64,000 nucleotides of DNA, from NCBI RefSeq assembly GCF_900289045.1, contig NZ_LT985188.1:3348001-3412000 (forward strand), written 5' to 3'. The notes beneath the pieces are model-generated. The model searched no databases. It saw nothing but the letters and a program-made list of their open reading frames with translations, and was not told the origin of the DNA. Both the position numbers and the translations under genes were made by a program. This DNA comes from Micropruina glycogenica. GTDB taxonomy: Bacteria; Actinomycetota; Actinomycetes; Propionibacteriales; Propionibacteriaceae. Of this stretch, positions 50,780 through 62,378 are shown piece after piece (position 1 is the first letter of the stretch; every line of letters starts with the position of its first letter).

Positions 50780-51567
50780 GCGGGTTGCTGCTGGTCGCCG
50801 CGGTCGCGCTGTGGAGGCCCTTGAGGCCCTGGCGTCGGGTGCTGGTGCGTGCCCGCGCCACCCGCCCCGAGCGCCCCGTGCGGCTGATCCCCGTGCTTCT
50901 CATCGGGGTGCTGTTCATCACGGTGGCGGGCTGGCTGCTGGCCGGCGACCGCGGCGCGGTGCTGAGTGGCGTTGCCGCCGCATGCTCGGCCACGGCGGTC
51001 TGGACCATCACGCAGGCCCACCGCGCTCACCAGCGCAACCGTGCCGCCGACGAGGTCGCCCGGGGCAGCAGCGAATTGGCGGCTCTGCTGCGCGCCGGTC
51101 ATCCGCCGGCCCGCGCGCTGGGGCTGGTGGCCGAAAGCGCACCGTGCTTCGCCGAATCGGCGGCGCACTTTCGTATCGGGGGCGATCTCACCGAAGCACT
51201 GCAACGAGTCGGTGATCGTCCCGGCTACGAGGGCTTGTGCGGCCTCGCGGCCACGTGGCGAATCGCACAACGCACGGGCGCGTCGATGACCACGTTTCTG
51301 GACGATCTAGCCACCCGCTTGATCGACGAGCGCGAACTGCGCCGCAGCGTCGGCACCGAACTGGCCGCCGCGCGCATGACGGGCCGGCTGCTCGGGTTTC
51401 TGCCGCTGGTCGGCCTGGGCATGGGGTACCTGATCGGTGGCGACCCGGTGGCCTTTCTCATCTCGTCGGTCGGCGGCCTGTGGTGCCTGGCCCTCGGGGT
51501 GGCTCTGGCAGTCGCCGGCGTGGTGTGGAGCGAGAAGCTGGCCGACCGGGCGGGCCAACTGCGATGA
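50767..51567 (+). CDS. tadB: TadB-like type II secretion F-domain membrane protein
   Basis: A 266-residue protein with two N-terminal helices, a cytoplasmic GspF/T2SSF domain (SSELAALLRAGHPPARALGL; the second half CGLAATWRIAQRTGASMTTFLDDLAT) and two C-terminal helices. Platform protein of the Tad apparatus, partner of TadC. It starts 13 bp inside tadA. Confidence 0.9.
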   Translation: MAALSGLLLVAAVALWRPLRPWRRVLVRARATRPERPVRLIPVLLIGVLFITVAGWLLAGDRGAVLSGVAAACSATAVWTITQAHRAHQRNRAADEVARGSSELAALLRAGHPPARALGLVAESAPCFAESAAHFRIGGDLTEALQRVGDRPGYEGLCGLAATWRIAQRTGASMTTFLDDLATRLIDERELRRSVGTELAAARMTGRLLGFLPLVGLGMGYLIGGDPVAFLISSVGGLWCLALGVALAVAGVVWSEKLADRAGQLR

Positions 51568-52328
51568 GTTCAGCACAGCTGGTGCTGCTGGCCGCGTTCG
51601 CCGCAGCAGTGGCGGTGTACCTGATCGTGGCACCGGGTCGGCACCACACGCTGGTGAAGGTGGTCGACAGCGGCCACCCCTCCAGCGGGCTTCGCGGGTG
51701 GCTCACACCGGTCGAGGGTGCGCCCAGCACGGTGACGCGCGCGGCAGCAGCCGCGATCGTCGGCTGCGTGGTGTTCGGCGTGCAGGGCGAGGCTTCGAGG
51801 GCCGTCCTGCTTGGTGGTCTGCTCGGCATCGTCGTTTTCGTGGGTCTCGGACGACTCGGGTCACCCGCCCGACGCCGCGAAGAATTGGCCGTTGTGTCGT
51901 CCCTTCCGGCTGTCTGCACGCTGCTGGCGGTGTGCCTGGAGGCCGGCCTGCCCCTACGCAACGCCGTGGCGGCCGTGGCGCAGGGACTGCGAGGGCCGGT
52001 GGGCGAGGTGCTGGCTCGGCTCGACGCCGCGGTTGGGCTGGGCACTCCTGAGCAGGACGCGTGGCATGAACTGGGCCGCAGACACCCGGCCTTCGAGTCG
52101 TTGGCCCGCGAACTGGGGCACGCGGCCGGTAGCGGGGTGGCGCTGGCGCCGCTGCTGCGGCAGCACGCCCGCGAGGCTCAACGCACTCTGCACGCCGCCG
52201 CCCAGGCCCGCGCCCGGCGCGCCGGCGTGAGCAGCGTGATGCCGCTGATGGTGTGCTTTCTGCCGGCGTTTCTGCTGATCGGGGTGGTGCCGATCATCGC
52301 CGGTGCGGCCCTGCACCTGTTCGGCTGA
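51564..52328 (+). CDS. tadC: TadC-like type II secretion F-domain membrane protein
   Basis: A 254-residue platform protein. It has an N-terminal helix, two central helices, a T2SSF domain (LPAVCTLLAVCLEAGLPLRN; HAAGSGVALAPLLRQHARE) and a C-terminal helix (VMPLMVCFLPAFLLIGVVPI). The start overlaps tadB (ATGA). A 359-bp gap filled with repeats and DnaA-box-like sites separates it from the pilin gene. Confidence 0.9.
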   Translation: MSSAQLVLLAAFAAAVAVYLIVAPGRHHTLVKVVDSGHPSSGLRGWLTPVEGAPSTVTRAAAAAIVGCVVFGVQGEASRAVLLGGLLGIVVFVGLGRLGSPARRREELAVVSSLPAVCTLLAVCLEAGLPLRNAVAAVAQGLRGPVGEVLARLDAAVGLGTPEQDAWHELGRRHPAFESLARELGHAAGSGVALAPLLRQHAREAQRTLHAAAQARARRAGVSSVMPLMVCFLPAFLLIGVVPIIAGAALHLFG

Positions 52329-52343
52329 CAACCGGCTGCGTTC

Positions 52344-52531
52344 GTCATTCCCGTGCACGTCGGGATCTCTCACGTGAGAGGTGAGGCGACCGGTGGTGGG
52401 TGGGTGAATGCGGTCCGTCCCGTCATGGCGGCGGACGTCGGAATCTCGTCGAGCGTGGGAGCGAACGACTACTGCAGCGAAGGCACTGTGAGCCGGCGCT
52501 TCGCCATTCCGGCGGACGCCGGACTCTCTCA
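52344..52531. repeat. Three family B repeats between tadC and the pilin gene
   Basis: Degenerate copies start at 52344, 52422 and 52503 (spacing about 80 bp), each with CGTCATTCC/CGGAATCTC-type arms around a variable loop. They occupy most of the 52329-52687 gap. No gene is visible in it. Confidence 0.8.
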
Positions 52532-52565
52532 GGTGGGGGTGACTGGCCGAGATCTCCGGACCCGC

Positions 52566-52603
52566 TTGTCCACAGATTTCAGCACTCCGGCGCGTTATCC
52601 ACA
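52566..52603. promoter_or_regulatory. Two DnaA-box-like sequences
   Basis: TTGTCCACA (52566-52574) and TTATCCACA (52595-52603) both match DnaA-box consensus exactly and lie in the same orientation, 29 bp apart, 85 bp before the pilin start. Two boxes do not make an origin, but the spacing could permit DnaA binding or titration. Confidence 0.55.
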
Positions 52604-52687
52604 GGCGCCGATCGGCGATGAACATCTCACGAGCGTGGTGCCCACACTGAGGACGAACCCCCGCCGGGGGACCGAAAGGAGAATCCC

Positions 52688-52882
52688 ATGTTCAACCAGA
52701 TCGTGGCCGTCACCCGTAGTGAGCGGGGCATGACCACGGCGGAGTACGCCCTCGGCACGATTGCCGTGGTGTGCATCGTCGGCGTCGTGATCAGCTTCGT
52801 GACGGGCGGCGCGTTCTCGGGTGAGGTCGCCGACACCGTCAGCCAGATCATCGACTGGATCCAGAGCTTCATCAAGCGGTGA
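52688..52882 (+). CDS. flp: Flp-type pilin (DUF4244)
   Basis: A 64-residue pilin precursor: a short basic leader (MFNQIVAVTRSERG), processing-type Gly followed by MTTAEYALGTIAVVCIVGVV with the conserved Glu at +5 of the mature form, then a short amphipathic tail. Secreted by TadABC and cut by a prepilin peptidase encoded elsewhere. AAAGGAG lies 7 nt before the ATG, the best ribosome binding site of the operon. An intercistronic hairpin after the gene fits higher expression of the pilin. Confidence 0.93.
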   Translation: MFNQIVAVTRSERGMTTAEYALGTIAVVCIVGVVISFVTGGAFSGEVADTVSQIIDWIQSFIKR

Positions 52883-52890
52883 CCGGCCGG

Positions 52891-52914
52891 GGGCGGCTCT
52901 GTGCGGGGCCGCCC
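52891..52914 (+). other. Intercistronic hairpin after the pilin gene
   Basis: GGGCGGC (52891-52897) pairs with GCCGCCC (52908-52914) around a 10-nt loop, 9 bp after the pilin stop. No U run. It probably protects the upstream mRNA end or partly reduces read-through into tadE. Confidence 0.55.
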
Positions 52915-52936
52915 TCGCCGCCTAAGGGGGTGGGGT

Positions 52937-53272
52937 ATGAAATCGGAGCGCGGCATGGTCAGCTTCGAGGTGGCCTTCGGAGTCATGCTCGCAGCCGTCG
53001 TGGCACTCGGGCTGTGTTACCTGCTGGCCCTCGTGGTGCAGCTGGGCGAGTTACAGGCGACGGCCGGCGAGGTGGCGCGGCAGCGGGCTCGTGACGACAC
53101 GGCGGCCGCCGCGCGCGCCGAACGTGACGCTCCTGTGGGCACGCGGGTTCGGGTGAGCAATAGCGGCCGCGACGTGGTGGTGATCGCCGAGCTCAACTCG
53201 CAGCCCTGGGGTCTGTGGATTCCGGCGATGCCCCTGAGCGCCCGTGCGGTCGTAGCAAGAGAAGGGGCGTGA
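52937..53272 (+). CDS. tadE: TadE-like pseudopilin
   Basis: A 111-residue protein with the type III signal-like start MKSERGMVSFEVAFGVMLAA (Gly-Met/Glu at +5), a single hydrophobic helix and an extracellular domain rich in Arg/Asp and beta strands. Corresponds to Rv3655c in position. The ATG at 52937 has AAGGGGG 11 nt upstream. The next gene follows after one base. Confidence 0.85.
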   Translation: MKSERGMVSFEVAFGVMLAAVVALGLCYLLALVVQLGELQATAGEVARQRARDDTAAAARAERDAPVGTRVRVSNSGRDVVVIAELNSQPWGLWIPAMPLSARAVVAREGA

Positions 53273-53273
53273 C

Positions 53274-53699
53274 ATGGTCGTCGACGAGGGCACGAACCGT
53301 CACGTTGGTTGCGGGCGTCGCAGCCGACCACCGCGGGCGGGCGAGCGAGGGGTGGGCACGGTGTTGGCCGTCGCCATTGTGATGGCGCTCGTCACGGTGG
53401 CGGCCGTTGGCCTGCTCGGGCTGACCTACGCAGCCACGGCACGGTCGGTGCGCCAAGCGGCCGATCTGGTGGCTGTGTCGGGTGCCCAGGCGCAGGCCCA
53501 GGGCTCGGACGCCTGCGCCGAGTCTCGCCGGGTGGCCGCGCTCAATCAGGTGGAGGTGAGTGGCTGTGAGGTGACCGGTGACCTGATCGACTTCGTGGTC
53601 GAGGTGAACGTCCGGCGCTCTGTGGGCTGGCGGCTCCCCGGTCTGCCCGAGGGAGTGGCAGCGGTCGCCTACGCGGGCAGCGTCACGGGGGTGCCGTGA
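53274..53699 (+). CDS. Secretion/helicase-neighbourhood TadE-like protein
   Basis: A 141-residue protein of the small family found between tad genes and the Hrq1-type helicase in actinobacteria (Rv3654c position). It has a basic N terminus, ERGVGTVLAVAIVMALVTVA with the pseudopilin-like helix, QAADLVAVSGAQAQ, and a two-Cys extracytoplasmic part. It overlaps the convergent helicase gene by 31 bp. A start nearer to RGVGTV is possible. Confidence 0.8.
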   Translation: MVVDEGTNRHVGCGRRSRPPRAGERGVGTVLAVAIVMALVTVAAVGLLGLTYAATARSVRQAADLVAVSGAQAQAQGSDACAESRRVAALNQVEVSGCEVTGDLIDFVVEVNVRRSVGWRLPGLPEGVAAVAYAGSVTGVP

Positions 53700-55969
53700 G
53701 GGGCCTCCGTCGAGCCGGCGACCATGGGCCGCAGCACCGCGATGGCCGCCACGCGGTCGAGGGGGTGGTTGCCCGAGCCACAGGCCGGCGAGACAACGCA
53801 CCGGGGGCAGCCCTTGTCGCAGCCGCAGGCTTCGAGCAGTTGCAGGGTGGCCGCGAGCCAGCGTTCGGCAACCCTGTAGCCCTCGTCTGCGAACCCCGAC
53901 CCGCCGGGCAGCCCGTCGTGCACGAACACCGTCGGCGCTCCGGTGTCGGTGTGGTGCACCGTCGACAGCCCGCCGATGTCACCGCGGTCACAGGGGGCGA
54001 AGCCGGGCAGCAAGCCGATGGCGGCGTGCTCGGCGGCGTGCAGCCCGCCGGCCAGGTCGCGCTCGTCCAGTCCGTGGGCGTGCTTACTGTCGGGGGACGG
54101 CAGCGTCCACCACAGTGCGCGGGTGCGAAACGTGCGCCGGGGCAGGTCAAGGGGTGTGGAGTCCCACACTGCGCCGGTCACGCTGTCGCGGCGCAGATAG
54201 CCGGTGATCTGCGACGTCAACTCAATGGTGCCGGCGAACAGCGTTGCATCGCCCAGCGTGCGCTGGCGGTCCGTACCGATGATGCGCACGTCAGTGGTGC
54301 CCTGGGCCTGGGTGAACCACTCGGCACGCTGCTGGCGGCACAGCGCCACGCCCGCGGCCAGGTCGTACTGCTCGACCAGCCACTGCTCGCCCTGGTGCAG
54401 GTACACCGCGCCCTCGTGCACCGTGCGGTCGGCGGCAGTGGCGTCCACCTGACCGATCACGCGGCCCGTGGCGCTCTGCACGATCTCGACGCCGGTGCCG
54501 GCGATCGAGCGCAGGTCGATGGAGTCGACGGCCCGCTGCTGCGAGGTCCAGTACCAGGCGTCGCCGCGGCGTCGCAGCACACCACGGTCGGCCAGGCGTT
54601 CGAGAATGGGCAGCATCGTGGGGCCGAAGAACTGCTCGTCGCCGCTGGTCAGGGCCAGTTCTTGAGCGGCTGCGGCGAGGTGCGCCGACAGCACCGCCGG
54701 CTGCTGGGGGTGCAGCACGGTGGCTTCGATGGGGGACTCGAAGAGCGCTTCCGGGTGATCGCACAGCCACGTGTCGAGCGGATCGGGGCGGGCGATCAGC
54801 ATGGCGAACGCGTCGCGTCCGTCACGGCCGGCCCGGCCCGCCTGCTGCCACAGGGCGGCCAACGAGCCGGGAAAGCCGATCGAGAGCACGGCGTCCATGC
54901 CGGTGATGTCGACCCCGAGTTCAAGGGCGTTGGTGCACGCGACGCCGCGCAGCCGTCCGGTCGACAGGGCCGCCTCGAGTTCGCGCCGGTCGTTGGCCAG
55001 GTAACCGGCCCGGTACGAGGCGATGCCGTCGGGGTCGATGCAGTGCCGTCGGGCCTGGTCGGCGACCAGTTCGGCCTGAATGCGCGACGTGGTGAACGCC
55101 AACGCCTGGTAGCCGTTGTCGACCAGCCGGGTGAGCATGGCCGCAGCCTCGCGATGCGGGTCGGCCGCAGCCTGCCAGACCACGAAGTCGAGTGCCGGAC
55201 GGGTGCAACTGTCGCGATCCACCGCCAGGGCGTCGTACACGCCGGCCAGCCGCTCGAGATGGCGGGCCGGCTCGGCGATGGTGCCCGACGCGCTGATGAA
55301 CACCGGGTCGGCGCCGTAGTGCCGGCAGAGTCGCCGCAATCGCCGCAGCACCGAAGCCACGTGGGCGCCGAACACGCCGCGGTAGCGGTGGGCCTCGTCG
55401 ATCACCACGTAACGCAGCGAACGCAAGAAACCCTGCCAACGGTCGTGGCCCGGCAACACCGAGCGGTGCAGCATGTCGGGATTGGTCAGCACGAACGTGG
55501 CGAAGTCGCGGGCGAACCGCCGTTCCTCGGCCTCGGAGTCGCCGTCGAGGGTGGTGAGCCGCCACGACTGGCCGCCGAACTCACGGGCCCGCCGAGCCTG
55601 GTCGTGGGCCAGCGCCTTGGTCGGTGCGAGGTACAGGGCGGTGTGGGCACGGGTCGCCGGTGCCCAACGATGCACTGCAACGTCGTGCCCGATCGTGCCC
55701 TCGGCGGTGGCGGCGTAGATCGGCAACAGGTAAGCCAGCGACTTACCCGAAGCCGTCGAGGTACTGATCGCGACGTGTCGGCCTTCGAAGGCCGCCGAGG
55801 CGGCCACTCGCTGATGCTGCCACAACGCGGTGATGCCCTGTTCGGCCAACGCCGCACGCGCGCCGGGGGATACCCACGCGGGCACCTCGGCGGTGAGCCC
55901 AAGACGCGCCGGCCGATGATGCACGTGCCGCACCTCGGGTGCGTTCGCGATCCACTCGGGCACGGCCAT
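53669..55969 (-). CDS. DEAD/DEAH-box helicase of the MrfA/Hrq1 family
   Basis: A 766-residue SF2 DNA helicase with motif I STSTASGKSLAYLLP, Ia YLAPTKALAHDQ, motif II VIDEAH, motif III SASGT, V NALELGVDI, and VI QQAGRAGRDG. The C-terminal DUF1998/MZB zinc-binding domain has CGCDKGCPRCVVSPACG (four Cys). Family members repair mitomycin/cross-link damage. ATG 55969 gives the usual N terminus; the upstream extension encodes repeat-derived sequence and is rejected. Corresponds to Rv3649. Confidence 0.93.
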   Translation of the reverse strand: MAVPEWIANAPEVRHVHHRPARLGLTAEVPAWVSPGARAALAEQGITALWQHQRVAASAAFEGRHVAISTSTASGKSLAYLLPIYAATAEGTIGHDVAVHRWAPATRAHTALYLAPTKALAHDQARRAREFGGQSWRLTTLDGDSEAEERRFARDFATFVLTNPDMLHRSVLPGHDRWQGFLRSLRYVVIDEAHRYRGVFGAHVASVLRRLRRLCRHYGADPVFISASGTIAEPARHLERLAGVYDALAVDRDSCTRPALDFVVWQAAADPHREAAAMLTRLVDNGYQALAFTTSRIQAELVADQARRHCIDPDGIASYRAGYLANDRRELEAALSTGRLRGVACTNALELGVDITGMDAVLSIGFPGSLAALWQQAGRAGRDGRDAFAMLIARPDPLDTWLCDHPEALFESPIEATVLHPQQPAVLSAHLAAAAQELALTSGDEQFFGPTMLPILERLADRGVLRRRGDAWYWTSQQRAVDSIDLRSIAGTGVEIVQSATGRVIGQVDATAADRTVHEGAVYLHQGEQWLVEQYDLAAGVALCRQQRAEWFTQAQGTTDVRIIGTDRQRTLGDATLFAGTIELTSQITGYLRRDSVTGAVWDSTPLDLPRRTFRTRALWWTLPSPDSKHAHGLDERDLAGGLHAAEHAAIGLLPGFAPCDRGDIGGLSTVHHTDTGAPTVFVHDGLPGGSGFADEGYRVAERWLAATLQLLEACGCDKGCPRCVVSPACGSGNHPLDRVAAIAVLRPMVAGSTEAPHGTPVTLPA

Positions 55970-56060
55970 GCCCTCAGGGTGCCACGATCGGCCGACAGAA
56001 GCGCGCGTGAATATGCGCGGAGGTCGACGGCGTTCAGATCGGCGCAAGCGCTGCGGTCTT

Positions 56061-56265
56061 GAGATCCCGGGGCAGCCCGGGATGACGGGGGTCGCGGCGC
56101 GTGAGGGATCCCGGGCGAGCCTGGTGTGATCGGGGGCTGGGGTGTCGGCTTCGAGATCCCGGGGCAAGCCCGGGATGACGGGGTGGCCGCGCGTGAGAGG
56201 AGCCTGGTGTGACGGGGGCGAGGGGTGCCGGCTTGGAGATCCCGGGGCAAGCCCGGGATGACGGA
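56061..56265. repeat. Three tandem family B repeats with conserved spacers
   Basis: GAGATCCCGGGGCAGCCCGG (56061), and GAGATCCCGGGGCAAGCCCG at 56153 and 56236, each followed by GGATGACGG, recur at 83-92 bp intervals. The spacers themselves are similar (GCGCGTGAG...GAGCCTGGTGTGA). The 55970-56370 gap is otherwise empty. Confidence 0.85.
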
Positions 56266-56370
56266 GTCCCGGGCGGGACTGGGCGACGCGGACGGCTGGA
56301 GTGACTTGGAGATCTCTTCAGCCATACCGAGTACCCGCACGAAACGCGACCCACGACGCGTGAGTGAAAC

Positions 56371-57873
56371 TCAAGCGGCGTGCGTGACCCGTCCCGCGCA
56401 CACCGTCAGGGCGGCACGGGTGGCCCTCAGCGAAGCGGCGGCGGCTGCCGAGTCGTCGCTGAGCGCCAGAGGATCGTGGTCGAGCAGCACCACGTCGCCC
56501 ACGCCGCCCGTGACCAGTCGGCGGCCGTCCACCGAAGCGGCCAGCGCCTCAGGCGCCGTCAACGACTGCTCGGCGTGCCATCCCGGCCGCTCGTCACCGC
56601 TGCGATGCACGGCCGTCGCGATCGCCAGCCATGGGTCGAGCGCGGCCACCGGGGCGTCCGAACCCAGCGCCAACTCGACGCCGGCGTTCAGCATCGTGCG
56701 TAGTGGAAAGGCGTTCGATGCCCGTTCGCCCCATACCCGCTCGGTGAGGTCGCGGTCGTCCAACAGGTGCGCAGGCTGCACACTCGCCCGCACTCCCAAC
56801 TGGGCCAGCCGCCGTACGTCGCTCGGCGTGATCAGTTGTGCGTGCTCGATCGATCCCCGCGCGCCGCTCGCCGCGAAGGCGTCGATGGCCACCTCGTTGG
56901 CGCGGTCGCCGATGGCGTGCAGTGCCACCTGCAGCCCCGCGTCCTTGGCCCGCGACAGCAACTCACGCAGTTCGTCGAAGGCGTAGTTCGACTGGCCGCA
57001 CGGGTGCTCGGGGGTGGCTGGACGATCGGAGTACGGCTCACGCGTCCACGCCGTACGACTGCCCAGAGACCCGTCGGAGATGATCTTCAACGGCCCCATC
57101 GTCGCCAGCCCGCCGGTGCCGGGCAACGCGTCACCCGTGCGAAGCCCCAGCCCGATCACCTCGTCGAGTTGGTGCGGGTAGACGCCCGCGCGCACCCGCA
57201 CCGCGTCGGCACCGGCCGCGAACCTGGCCGGCCAGTCGAGAAACGAGTTCTCGAACTCGAAATCGATCAGACCCGTCACCCCGATGGCCGCCAGAGCCGC
57301 CATCGGCTCGACGAAATCCGACGGCTCCGGCGCCGCGCCCGGCAGCTCGTCCAGTCGGCGCAGCAACTCGAACCACTCGTTCTCGCTCACCGGTCCAGAC
57401 CGTCGCCGCACCCCCAGAAGGTCGAACGCCGCCGAGTTGAGCCACCCGTTGTGCGCATCGCCCGACACCAGCGCCACCGCCCGGCCCCGGCTCACCGCGT
57501 CGAGTTCGGCAACGGTGCCGGGTCGCGGCCAGCCGGCCGAGCGGTAGCCGAAGCCCAGCAACGTCCGCCCCGAAGCGACGTTCTCGACGGCGCCGGCCAC
57601 CGCGGCCAGCACGCCTTCTGCTCGCGTCGCTGAACCCAGCGGCAGCATGCGCCCGGTGCGCACCCATTGCGCGGCGTGCACGTGGGCGTCCCACAAACCG
57701 GGAATGGCCCAGCGGCCTTCGCCCTCGACCACCTCGAGTTCGGCACTCGGCAACACGGGCCCGATCGCCTCGATGACCCCGGCCCGAATCGCCACGTCGA
57801 TCGGCTCAGCCGACCCTTTCGAGCCGTCCAGATCGACCAGCCTGACCCGCCGCAGCAGCACCGAACCCGTCAC
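56371..57873 (-). CDS. YtcJ-type amidohydrolase (Amidohydro_3)
   Basis: A 500-residue metal-dependent hydrolase. It has the N-terminal beta sandwich and metal site GLWDAHVHAAQW (HxH), GDAHNGWLNS, MGPLKIISDGSLGSRTA (the YtcJ signature), LHAIGDRANE, IEHAQL and SDAPVAALDP (Asp). Substrates of this family are usually N-acyl or urea-type small molecules; none is indicated here. GTG start at 57873. Divergent from the methyltransferase gene with only 18 bp between starts. Confidence 0.88.
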   Translation of the reverse strand: MTGSVLLRRVRLVDLDGSKGSAEPIDVAIRAGVIEAIGPVLPSAELEVVEGEGRWAIPGLWDAHVHAAQWVRTGRMLPLGSATRAEGVLAAVAGAVENVASGRTLLGFGYRSAGWPRPGTVAELDAVSRGRAVALVSGDAHNGWLNSAAFDLLGVRRRSGPVSENEWFELLRRLDELPGAAPEPSDFVEPMAALAAIGVTGLIDFEFENSFLDWPARFAAGADAVRVRAGVYPHQLDEVIGLGLRTGDALPGTGGLATMGPLKIISDGSLGSRTAWTREPYSDRPATPEHPCGQSNYAFDELRELLSRAKDAGLQVALHAIGDRANEVAIDAFAASGARGSIEHAQLITPSDVRRLAQLGVRASVQPAHLLDDRDLTERVWGERASNAFPLRTMLNAGVELALGSDAPVAALDPWLAIATAVHRSGDERPGWHAEQSLTAPEALAASVDGRRLVTGGVGDVVLLDHDPLALSDDSAAAAASLRATRAALTVCAGRVTHAA

Positions 57874-57891
57874 CCGTGGAAGCCTAGTGCC

Positions 57892-59379
57892 GTGCTCGAT
57901 CCAGACCTCGCCCGCGACCTGGCCGACCGGCTGCGCGACGCCGGCTACACCTACGACGGCGTCGCCGCCCGGCTCGGCCCCGAAGGCCTCGACGGGCTAG
58001 CGCGCAACTCGACCGTGCCGTCCGAAGCTGCTCTGCACGGCGCCCGCGACCCCCAGGCCACCCTGATTCGCGCGTTCGCGCTGCAACAGGTCGTCGAAGC
58101 CGACGCGTTGAAAGCCGTTCTGGGCCCGGCCGCCGACGCCCCTGAGCTGGTCGAACTCGACGGTGCTCGTGCTCGGGCCGCCGTCGAGCTGCGGCCCTAC
58201 GACTTCGAGCATGCCGGGGGCACCCACAGCGGGTGGCTGGCGTCCGACCTCACCCCGACCCTGGACGGCCGGCTGGCCCGTCCCCGCGCCGACTTCGTGC
58301 TGGGCCTGTCGCCCGCCAGCATCACGCTGGCCCAGCTCACCATGCGCATGCCCGTCGACCGGGCCCTCGACCTGGGCGCCGGCTGCGGCGTTCAGGCGCT
58401 GCACCTGGCCACCCACGCAGCCCACGTGGTGGCCACCGACCTCAACCCGCGTGCCTGCGCCATGAGCCAACTGACCGCCGCCCTCAACGACGTACAGGTC
58501 GACGTGCGGCAGGGCTCGCTCTACGAACCCGTCGACGCCGACACTTTCGACCTGATCGTCACCAACCCGCCGTACGTGATGTCGCCGCCCACCGGCCGCC
58601 GCCTGGTGTACCGCGAGGGCGACCACACCGCCGACGGACTGATGCGCGCCGTGGTCACCGGCGCACCGACGCACCTCAACCCCGGTGGCGCCCTGCAGGT
58701 GCTCGGCAACTGGGCGATCACCGCCGATCAGCCCTGGCAAGACCGCCTCGCCGACTGGATCGCACCGACCGGATGCGACGCCATGGTGCTGCAGCGCGAA
58801 CGCCTCGACCCTTACGAGTACATCGAACTGTGGCTGGCCGACGCCGGGCTGACCGGCACCCCCGAGTACGCCCCCCGCTACGCCGAATGGGCCGCCTACT
58901 TCACTCAGCTGGGCATCGTGGGCGTCGGCATGGGCTGGCTCACGCTTTACCACGAACAACGGGACGACCCGTCGCTCACCTTTGAGGAGTGGCCGCACCA
59001 GGTGCACCAACCGGTCGGCCCCGCCTTCGCGGCCCACCCGGCAGCACTGACCGCCGCCCGGCAGCCCGACGCGGCCCTACTGGCCGCCACCCTCGTGGTG
59101 GCCGACGACGTCACCCAAGAAACCCTCGGACGCCCCGGCGCCGCCGAACCCGACCACATCGTGTTGCGTCGCAGCACCGGCTTCGGGCGGGCCGCCGAGG
59201 TCGACACCGGCCTGGCCGCGGTGGTCGGGGCCTGCGACGGCGACCTGCCGGTGGGGGTGCTGATCGGGGCCGTCGCCGACCTGCTCGACGTCGACGCGGA
59301 CGCCCTGATCCCCGACCTGTTGCCCCGCCTGCGCCGGCTGATCGAGCAGGGCTATCTGGTGCCGACGGTCGGCCTCTGA
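57892..59379 (+). CDS. DUF7059/class I methyltransferase
   Basis: A 495-residue protein. An N-terminal winged-helix-like DUF7059 region (residues 1-110) is followed by a HemK/RsmC-type methyltransferase with RALDLGAGCGVQALHLATHA, VVATDLNPRAC and the catalytic NPPY at VTNPPYVMSPP, then a C-terminal domain that includes VVADDVTQETLGRPG. The NPPY motif points to methylation of an amide or exocyclic amine (protein Gln or nucleic acid base). The GTG at 57892 lacks a Shine-Dalgarno sequence and may be leaderless. The TGA stop lies inside a family B repeat. Confidence 0.88.
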   Translation: MLDPDLARDLADRLRDAGYTYDGVAARLGPEGLDGLARNSTVPSEAALHGARDPQATLIRAFALQQVVEADALKAVLGPAADAPELVELDGARARAAVELRPYDFEHAGGTHSGWLASDLTPTLDGRLARPRADFVLGLSPASITLAQLTMRMPVDRALDLGAGCGVQALHLATHAAHVVATDLNPRACAMSQLTAALNDVQVDVRQGSLYEPVDADTFDLIVTNPPYVMSPPTGRRLVYREGDHTADGLMRAVVTGAPTHLNPGGALQVLGNWAITADQPWQDRLADWIAPTGCDAMVLQRERLDPYEYIELWLADAGLTGTPEYAPRYAEWAAYFTQLGIVGVGMGWLTLYHEQRDDPSLTFEEWPHQVHQPVGPAFAAHPAALTAARQPDAALLAATLVVADDVTQETLGRPGAAEPDHIVLRRSTGFGRAAEVDTGLAAVVGACDGDLPVGVLIGAVADLLDVDADALIPDLLPRLRRLIEQGYLVPTVGL

Positions 59380-59515
59380 GATCCCGGCGTGCGCCGGGAT
59401 GACGCAGTGGGGCGCGTTGTTGGTGGAGCGTGTGGAGACCCCCGCCTGAGGTTTCGACACGCTCAACCAGCGAGTCGGCGGTTCTCTGAGATCCCGGCGT
59501 TCGCCGGGATCACAC
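59378..59515. repeat. Family B and family A repeats between the methyltransferase and topA genes
   Basis: Family B copies at 59378 and 59488 are followed by similar flanks (CAGTGG...CGTTGTTGGTGG), giving a 110-bp tandem unit. A family A copy (GGTTTCGACACGCTCAACCA, 59450-59469) lies between. The first copy supplies the stop codon of the preceding gene. Confidence 0.85.
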
Positions 59516-59604
59516 AGTGGGTCCGTTGTTGGTGGTTCGGCGAGGGCGCGCGCCCACATGCCTGGGTAAATGCTGTGCAACGCGCAGGATTTGGCCCCTG
59601 GTGG

Positions 59605-59632
59605 TTGAGCCGCCGACCTTTGTGGCTACCAT
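59605..59632 (+). promoter_or_regulatory. Probable topA promoter
   Basis: TTGAGC (59605-59610) and TACCAT (59627-59632) with a 16-bp spacer lie 53 bp before the topA start codon. Confidence 0.5.
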
Positions 59633-59684
59633 TCCCACCGGGGGGCCCTGCCCTCGAACCCTTAACCGCACTAGAGAGATATCC

Positions 59685-62372
<2,688 letters not shown>

Positions 62373-62378
62373 TGGTCA

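Noticed and set aside
52566-52603. Chromosomal or plasmid origin suggested by DnaA boxes
   Set aside because: Only two boxes, no AT-rich unwinding region, no dnaA/dnaN or rep gene nearby.
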